A stretch of 64,000 bases of DNA from Persicaria tinctoria (taxonomy: Eukaryota > Streptophyta > Magnoliopsida > Caryophyllales > Polygonaceae): contig JBANSL010000009.1 of assembly GCA_037127255.1 (NCBI GenBank), positions 33,935,475 to 33,999,474 of the forward strand. The letters are read 5' to 3'. Each line of letters begins with the position of its first letter. The stretch's first letter is position 1. The position numbers were made by a program, and so were the translations under genes. Under the pieces are notes generated by a model. It did no database searches. It saw nothing but the letters and a program-made list of their open reading frames with translations, and was not told the origin of the DNA. This document shows positions 58,182-64,000 of this stretch, in pieces.

Positions 58182-58519
58182 TAGAGCAGGTGAACCGTTC
58201 GAGCTCGTTCATTTACCTTATAAACAAGCCGAGTCTGAACATGATTTTAAGCTCGGTTGAAAGCTCGGTTTGTTCGATTTAGGATCGAATAGCTCGAACT
58301 GTATGGAATTTCTAAAATTTTCTTTAAGTGAATATGTTATGACCAAATAGAACGAGTTAGAGCTTGAAAAAAACTCGGCTCGAGGTCGGTAATATCCTAA
58401 ACAAGCCAAATATGATTAAAAAAAAAAACACGTTTAAAAATTGGATTTTGCTCGATTCGAACTCGTTTAATAAACTAACCAAATTTGAACATGTGAAGCT
58501 TGGCTCGAATAACACCCTA
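58182..58519. mobile_element. Small hAT-like element (MITE)
   Basis: 338 bp of GAGCTCG/CTCGGT-rich sequence. Flanks GGGATTAG (58174-58181) and GGGTTTAG (58520-58527) match at 7 of 8, consistent with a decayed hAT target duplication. The terminal repeats are imperfect (TAGAGCAGGTG... against TAGGGTGTTA...). Confidence 0.55.
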
Positions 58520-60225
58520 GGGTTTAGAATCTTGAATGCAAGGGTCTCTAATTTATACCCCGTATATTGGATTTTTTTAATTTCAAAATAGATAAAAGGA
58601 AAATAAATTGAAATAAACTCAATTGTATCTATAGTAAATATACACCAGTGAACCAAACCCTATCACTTGAATTGGTGTCTCCTTTTCCCTTTATAGAGGG
58701 AGTTTGAAGGCGGTGTTAATTGGACACATTCTTTGCTTCTCATGAAATCATAGTATCTAAATATCTAAATGCTTATGAGAGAAAATGACTTCCAACTTCC
58801 AACTTGCAACAACTCTTGCAATTTGGACGGCTTCATTGAAAATGACATCCACGTCCACTTTTTTTTTTTTTCTCTAGAAATCGTTTTTTGTTATTAAATT
58901 TTTCATTTTTTCAAACATAGGGGATACATTATTTTATTTTTTATACAAGGTAAAAATTTAGACGGTGTCAAATCCTGTTGACCCACCATCCAATAACATC
59001 TCTCCTTACGGGGACAAAAAACTTCGGGTGCGACATGAGAGCGTCCTTTTCAGGGACTGACCGTAGAGCGGGCTTGGGTTCGCTATAACCAGCCCCATTT
59101 TTACAAGAATAAAATAATAGGTAAAACAATTAAGAAAAATTAATTTAAAAAATTATTCATTTATTTATTAAATTAAGGGTTTTGTTAATAAAAAATTATG
59201 CATATGAGAAAATTTTAGCTTGTCTATCACACCCGAGTTTTAATTCCCGGCTCTGTGCCTAGTTATGGTGCATGGAATATTGTAGTTGCACCACTTTATC
59301 TATCACTTGGTTGATCTTGCAGAAGCCAAAAGACGTGTATGTAGGAAGACCACTCAAAAAGCTGCAGGAGTTGCAAAATTTCTGTGATGATCATCCCGAT
59401 CTCCCAGGGACATTTTCACTTCACAAAGATGAAATTGATGTACGTAAGCCTATCTCCTTCTATCTGACTATCTCAATGCGCTGGAAGCCAAGGTCTCTCA
59501 TTATAAACACCAATTTAGAGTTATTAGTTATTTTAGGAGTTGTCATAGATTCATTTTTTATTTATTTTCTATTATCCATAAAATTGTCATTGAAAGTTAA
59601 TTTGTTTCTAATGATCAAATACCCCGTCAAGGGGATGATACATTATTGACTCGAGGAAGTACTATTGTTATTATAATAATAAAAAAGTAAAAGTTAAGTT
59701 TGAAAGGGCGGTGGCAAGAAGCAATCAAAGGGGCTCCGATGGCAATGGACAACACGTACACCCACCACCTAATATTCTCTAGAAGCGACTCCTATATATA
59801 TTTCCATGAGAGTATACAGACAATACTCCATGCTTTCCTAGAAGGTTGATACCGAAGTTCAGAAGATTTATTTCCACTCCTCTACTTTGGGGAATCTGTT
59901 AAATTAAAAACAACTTATTAATGTCATTTATTATGGTCCAAATTAAACAAGAAATACGTACATCACATTCTTGATGTGAGGCGTATACACTCATTCCCTG
60001 ACTACTTCGATTCGAGGCATATTTTTTAACAAAAGAATTTTGATATTGATTATAGTGTTGTTTAGATGAAAATTGATCCAATTGTGTTATTTTGATTTTG
60101 TTTTTTAGTGGGACTAGCCCAGCCCAATAGCTGAGCAAAGCCCAAACGAACACAAAATCCAAACATTCAGCCCGGTTTCGGCTTCTTTCCTCTCTCCCCC
60201 AAGTTAGGACTCGTTTGATTTTATT
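58520..60225. other. Intergenic with small repeat remnants
   Basis: At about 58935-59095 (minus strand) a sequence ending in CCTTGTATAAAAAATAAA resembles the 3' end of the LINE remnant at 60235. At about 59219-59262 TAGCTTGTCTATCACACC and GAGTTTTAATTCCCGG look like a decayed tRNA-derived SINE head. An open frame at 59272-59649 (LKKLQELQNFCDDHPDLPGT) is not recognised. Confidence 0.35.
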
Positions 60226-60234
60226 TATTTATTT

Positions 60235-60585
60235 TTATACAAGGCAAGGATTTGGGGTGGTCAACCGCTATTGAACGAAAGCCTAAGCATTTTCTGATGG
60301 ATGACGGCTCCCATCTCAGCAGGAGCACGATCTACGGTGAATGACGAGGATAGACAGATATGCGCCAGCCTATCAGACACCTGATTCCCTTTTCAAAATG
60401 TGTGGAAGAAGATGATGTTGTTGAAAACACACGTTAGCAGGTAAGAGCATTCGAGGCCACCATCTCTAACTCCCAAGACATCGCTAAATTCCTTTCATGA
60501 CGTTAATCAGCAACATGTAGTCGCCCTCTACCTCGAGGCAAGAGAATCACATCCTAGATTCTTCACGGAGGACTCGTTTGATTAA
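60235..60585 (-). pseudogene. LINE 3' remnant (RNase H end)
   Basis: On the minus strand pieces such as HFEKGNQVSDRLAHICLSSS and EGDYMLLINVMKG mark the RNase H end of a plant LINE. Frames are broken. The 3' side ends in A-rich DNA (CCTTGTATAAAAATAAATA). Confidence 0.6.
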
Positions 60586-60960
60586 ACGTGACAATTATAA
60601 TTTTAGGTAGTTTAACTTCCTAACAACTCAATTTTCATAATTATAAATAATAAAAATTAAAGAAATGTGTTTGGTTAGATTTTAAATTACTAAAATGAAA
60701 TTAAAAAGAATGGAAGTAAAACATACATAAACAAGTAAACTTCATCCCAAAAAAAATCAAAAATTCAACTTTTTAGGTTTTATGTGATAAAAAAAAACCA
60801 AACAATGTTATAATATTATTATATTGAGATGGATAAACTCCAGGAACCCATACTTCGTTTGTATACACTTATATCATGGGTTCTTTGGAATCATAATAAG
60901 ACATCAGTTTCTCCCCTCTTCTCTGTGCCTCTCTTCTCTATTCTTTCGGTTTATCACATG
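60586..60960. other. AT-rich spacer
   Basis: AT-rich, no gene seen; a Met frame at 60824-61069 crosses the next element border and is chance. Confidence 0.4.
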
Positions 60961-61107
60961 TTATCAGCCAGGGGTGGCCCCGGGGCGGGGCGCGCGTAGG
61001 CGGCGGCCCCACCTTTCGACCTATGCGTCACCAGATTTTAGAGAAAAAATAATTTATTTATATATATAGTATTATTGTAATAAGTAAAATTAGGATGGAT
61101 AATGAAT

Positions 61108-61270
61108 CAATAAATTCACTTAGCTTAGTTGGTAAATGAAAAAGAAGGGAAATTAAATGAGATCTAGAGGCGTGGGGTTCGATCCTCATTTAAAAAAAAA
61201 ATTTACCTTCCCTCTATATTCCCTGATTGATTTCTACAGCTTCTCGCCTTCCTTTTTAAAAAAAATCCGC
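61108..61270 (+). repeat. tRNA-derived SINE-like fragment
   Basis: TAGCTTAGTTGG (about 61121-61132) fits the A box and GGGGTTCGATCCTC (about 61174-61187) fits the B box of a Pol III promoter. A-B spacing is larger than in a tRNA and no cloverleaf forms, so it is not a tRNA gene. Confidence 0.5.
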
Positions 61271-61319
61271 CTCTCACTACATTCCATGATTTGCTCCCCC
61301 CTTTTTTTTATATTTTTTT

Positions 61320-62161
61320 TACAGTAGGCAAAACATAGGACGTCGGATGATGTTTTACAATTCCCTATTCAAAGGGATTCTATCTACGTTATGATCTATG
61401 GTATGCTTTGCAATAAAGTCGGCAGCCGCATTTGCTTCTCTGAAGCAGTGACACACTTCTACACTTGCAATCTTTGTCTTCCAGAATTTAAATCTCTCAA
61501 CATTCCTTAAGATCTCCCACGACACTTTCATTCAACCATTAATGCTGTTAACCACTCCTAGACTATCACCTTCGATGATAACTCGATGTCAGCCTCTTGA
61601 ACACGCCAGCTCAATCCCCCGACAAAAAGCCAGGGACTCCGTGTGAAGGGTTGAACCCTTTGTAACCTCTGAACTAAAAGTCTCAATAACATGCCCATTA
61701 CCATCTCTAACAATACCACCTATACGAGAGAGGCCAGAGTGGCCTACGGATCCATCTACATTGATCTTGTAGATGGAAGCAGGGGGTTTGGCCCAACTAA
61801 TGTGCCTTCCCCCTCGTTTCTTTTTATTTGTTTCATCTATAGCGGTGCTCCTTTCCCATTCCGAAATTACATTTATGGTTTGGTGGGTAATGGAACTCCT
61901 TGCTGGAATGTCTTTATTTTGGAAGATAACCGAGTTTCTTGTTTCCCAGATCATCTGCCAAATAAAGCAAAGATCCTCGAAATGTACATTGATCCTATTG
62001 ATGTGTTCTATTTGAAACATGGATGGATTATCACTATGAAATCCAACAAAGGATCGACCAGTGGTATTCGTGTAATTCTTCACAACTGAACAGGTTAAAG
62101 GGCATCTGAGGAAAAGATGATCGTTTCTTTTGCTTGTTTCAAGTGAGAATAAAATTTTCAT
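61320..62161 (-). pseudogene. LINE 3' remnant with zinc-binding and RNase H domains
   Basis: A 190-codon frame (62161-61589) begins in the RT zinc-binding region (NDHLFLRCPLTCSVV), passes FIWQMIWETRNSVIFQ and enters a plant LINE RNase H (YKINVDGSVGHSGLSRIGGI, VRDGNGHVIETFSSEVT, TESLAFCRGIELA). It stops at 61589, but the domain continues to about 61330 in broken frames (IIEGDSLGVVNSING). The 3' end meets an A-rich tail on the minus strand (T-rich 61303-61320). RT itself is missing. Confidence 0.8.
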
Positions 62162-62165
62162 CTTT

Positions 62166-62749
62166 TGATTTTATTATTGCTTGCTTAACCTTACCTTGCA
62201 TTCAACGTTTTGGGGTTTTAAACAATTTTTTTTTTTGGGTTCATAGGGGTGTGTTTTCATACTTGGGCACCTTATGTCATAATTAGGATTTTTGGGTATT
62301 CTTAAATTGAGAGTTGTGAAACCTTCTTGTTAGGACTTTGTTGGGATTGAATTGTATTTGCCTTCTTATGCAAACATGGCATTTCTCTGGGTAATCTTCA
62401 ATTCAGATTCAGATTAATTAGATAGTTGATTAATGTGCATTGATGTTCCAAATCCAAAATCTAGAGGTTTAATTTTAAGCTGCAAAGATTATTCCAATTT
62501 GTTAGTTTAATGTTTTTATTTATTAATTTGTTTTTGTTAAGTATACTCTATATCTCTAGATGTTTAATTTGAAATCTAAATCCAGCAAGCATTATTTTTT
62601 ATTTTCTGTACACTATAATTTCCATGTTTGCTTGTTTCAGAAGTGCAAATGTATGAATTGGTGTAGTTGTAGGCATGGATTTGGAGTTTGATAAGTATGC
62701 AAAGTTGAAATTTCGCCCCACCTTTCGTAGAGTCTTGCGGTCGCCACTG
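62166..62749. other. Right non-coding part of the hAT-like element
   Basis: AT-rich, no gene seen; ends in the CCCCACCTTTCG block and the terminal repeat. Confidence 0.4.
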
Positions 62750-62990
62750 TTATCGGCACGAGTTTGCTCTACTAGGTACTAGGTTTCAAGATCGTACTCA
62801 TGCTTTTATCAATTTGAAAGATAAGTTTCGACCATAAACCCTAGACCCCAATTCGTCTTCCTCTTACCTTGTTTGCATCAATCCACTCATTTTTGCAATC
62901 ACTACCTCTGCAAACAAACATCTAATATGTGATTCTTGCTTATATCATCATCTATTGAATCTCATATGTTTCACTAACATATTGTTTTCA

Positions 62991-63474
62991 TGAAAAGCGG
63001 TACACAAGGCTGAAACTAGTTTGATTAGAATGTAAACCCGAGGCCAAGGTTATTGAAGCCTCCTTGCGCGCCGAGTTCCTCCTTCGCAGGTCTTCGATGA
63101 TGGGATCTGCCAATGGTGAGGAGAGGCTCGGAGGTCGAACCTCGATCCCGCCGACTTTCACGCGAACCCCGAGGTCGAACCTTGTTGGAAATGAAAACGA
63201 TGAATACGAAATTGAGAGTGAAAATTGGAGAGGCAAACAAGTTCTTGATTGAAAAAATTTGGTTGTTACAGAAGCCGCAACTTCAATTTATACAAAAAGA
63301 GAAGAAGACGAAGTTCTGTTTCTGGGTTTGTTACACCACAGCCAAGACGACGTCGTTCTACTAGTTGCACAAAAAGGAAGCGCGCGAACACGTGAGCGGC
63401 ACGTGAAACTGGCAAGCTTGTGGAGGATGCAATCAGTCTTCAGTTCGAGCGTCGGTGGCAACATTACTCCAACA
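62991..63474 (-). repeat. 3' LTR of a minus-strand Copia cut by the window edge
   Basis: Read on the minus strand it starts TGTTGGAGTAATG directly after the polypurine tract and ends near GTACCGCTTTTCA, with a TATAAATTG box at about 63285-63293. About 484 bp. The right-hand partner LTR lies beyond the window, so the left border is inferred from the TG...CA rule. ORFs inside it are not genes. Confidence 0.75.
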
Positions 63475-63490
63475 CCCCCCCTCAAGTTGG
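63475..63490 (-). promoter_or_regulatory. Polypurine tract of the terminal Copia
   Basis: On the minus strand CCAACTTGAGGGGGGG precedes the LTR. Confidence 0.85.
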
Positions 63491-64000
63491 AGGTGGAGAA
63501 ACCAGCTGCAACTTGGGAAGCATTGAACGATGGCGAGGACCAGGCAAGCTCTTTGTGCAGATGTCTGCTAGCTGATCAATAGTAGGGAGGTAGGAGAGAC
63601 TGATGAGGCCTTCACATAGCTTGTGGCAAACGAAGTGGCAGTCAAGATCCACATGTTTTGTGCGTTCGTGGTAAACTGGGTTGCGCGCAATATGGATGGC
63701 AGCTTGACTGTCGCACTTGACAGGAATTGGGAGGATTCCAGTCACAGTACACTCGTGGAGGAGCCGAGATAGCCAAGCAAGCTCTGCTGTTAGACGACGA
63801 AGAGACCTGTACTCCGCCTCTGCAGATGAAAGGGAAACAATCGATTGCTTCTTGGCTTTCCAGGAGATAGGGGAACCACCAAAAAGAATGATGAAACCAC
63901 TGACGGACCGTCGTGTGTGGGAGCAAGCAGCCCAGTCAGAATCACTGTAACCAACTAAATCCATTGTTAAAGAGGAATTGAGAAGGATGCCAATGTCCTG
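63482..64000 (-). CDS. Copia RNase H (pol C-terminus), partial
   Basis: An open frame reaches the window edge, so the 5' part of pol lies outside. RNase H motifs are clear: VGYSDSDWAACSHTRRSVSG, SLSSAEAEYRSLRRLTAEL, VKCDSQAAIHIARNPVYHER and TKHVDLDCHFVCHKLCEG, ending DQLADICTKSLPGPRHRSML. The C-terminus overlaps the polypurine tract. No stop is seen in the visible 172 codons, so this element may be young. Confidence 0.92.
   Translation of the reverse strand, partial: QDIGILLNSSLTMDLVGYSDSDWAACSHTRRSVSGFIILFGGSPISWKAKKQSIVSLSSAEAEYRSLRRLTAELAWLSRLLHECTVTGILPIPVKCDSQAAIHIARNPVYHERTKHVDLDCHFVCHKLCEGLISLSYLPTIDQLADICTKSLPGPRHRSMLPKLQLVSPPPT

Larger units (their letters stand above)
60969..62749. 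mobile_element. hAT-like element carrying SINE and LINE remnants
   Basis: The left end CAGGGGTGGCCCCGGGGC and the right end (reverse complement CAGTGGCGACCGC) form an imperfect terminal repeat. Flanks TTATCAGC (60961-60968) and TTATCGGC (62750-62757) match at 7 of 8, as for a hAT target duplication. The word CCCCACCTTTCG lies near both ends (about 61007 and 62717). Inside are a tRNA-like SINE head and a LINE remnant. No transposase is present. Confidence 0.6.

Noticed and set aside
59272..59649. 125-codon frame with LKKLQELQNFCDDHPDLP
   Set aside because: I do not recognise it and see no promoter or exon context; left as an unassigned frame.
61108..61190. Possible tRNA gene from clear A and B boxes
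   Set aside because: A-B spacing is too long and no acceptor stem or cloverleaf can be formed; a SINE head is a better reading.
62988..63252. Overlapping frames on both strands with Arg-rich proteins
   Set aside because: They lie within the 3' LTR of the terminal Copia and have no independent gene signals.

Overview
The window is nuclear DNA of a flowering plant. This follows from intron-bearing host genes with GT-AG junctions, a plant ethylene-biosynthesis gene (ACC oxidase type), a plant ankyrin gene, a FAR1-type Mutator transposase, and plant-specific LTR retrotransposon lineages (Athila-like Gypsy, Sirevirus-like Copia). Protein similarity suggests a eudicot, but the species cannot be fixed from this sequence. 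Roughly three quarters of the window is transposable-element DNA.

Region 1 to 8.85 kb is broken Athila-type Gypsy material: a tandemly duplicated gag/protease-linker module, a decayed protease domain, LTR-like blocks with short CpG-rich repeats, a decayed env-like segment, a 3' UTR with a polypurine tract, and an LTR. Region 8.85 to 30.2 kb is a nest. An old Copia element (pieces at 8.84-9.46, 19.87-19.97 and 27.09-30.2 kb) was hit by a non-autonomous hAT element (9465-19873, target duplication ATCAAGGA). That hAT was then hit by a 9.7 kb Sirevirus-like Copia (9872-19581, target duplication TTATA). The same old Copia was hit separately by a non-autonomous Athila relative (19975-27088, target duplication ATTCT). 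This last insertion is abnormal: it has three LTRs, the third inverted, so both outer ends are LTR 5' ends.

Region 30.4 to 35.7 kb is a minus-strand Copia with 366 bp LTRs. At 36.05-37.59 kb lies a four-exon minus-strand ACC oxidase gene in which a short deletion at the end of exon 2 breaks the frame. A young Copia (39173-44403) follows. At 45772-51162 is a Mutator-like element with about 110 bp terminal inverted repeats, a perfect 9 bp target duplication, and a four-exon FAR1/FHY3-type transposase whose frame is open throughout (about 830 codons).

Region 52.7 to 55.1 kb holds two long-TIR non-autonomous Mutator-type elements, one carrying a nested hAT. At 55382-57731 is a two-exon minus-strand ankyrin-repeat gene with one apparent frameshift. 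From 58 to 62.75 kb there are small hAT, LINE and SINE-like remnants, and the window ends inside the 3' part of another minus-strand Copia.

The only host genes recognised are the ACC oxidase and the ankyrin gene. Both look frame-disrupted, which means either decay in this TE-rich setting or residual base errors in the assembly. The most unusual features are the aberrant inverted-LTR insertion, the intact 553-codon extra ORF in an otherwise decayed Sirevirus-like element, and the apparently intact FAR1-type Mutator element.
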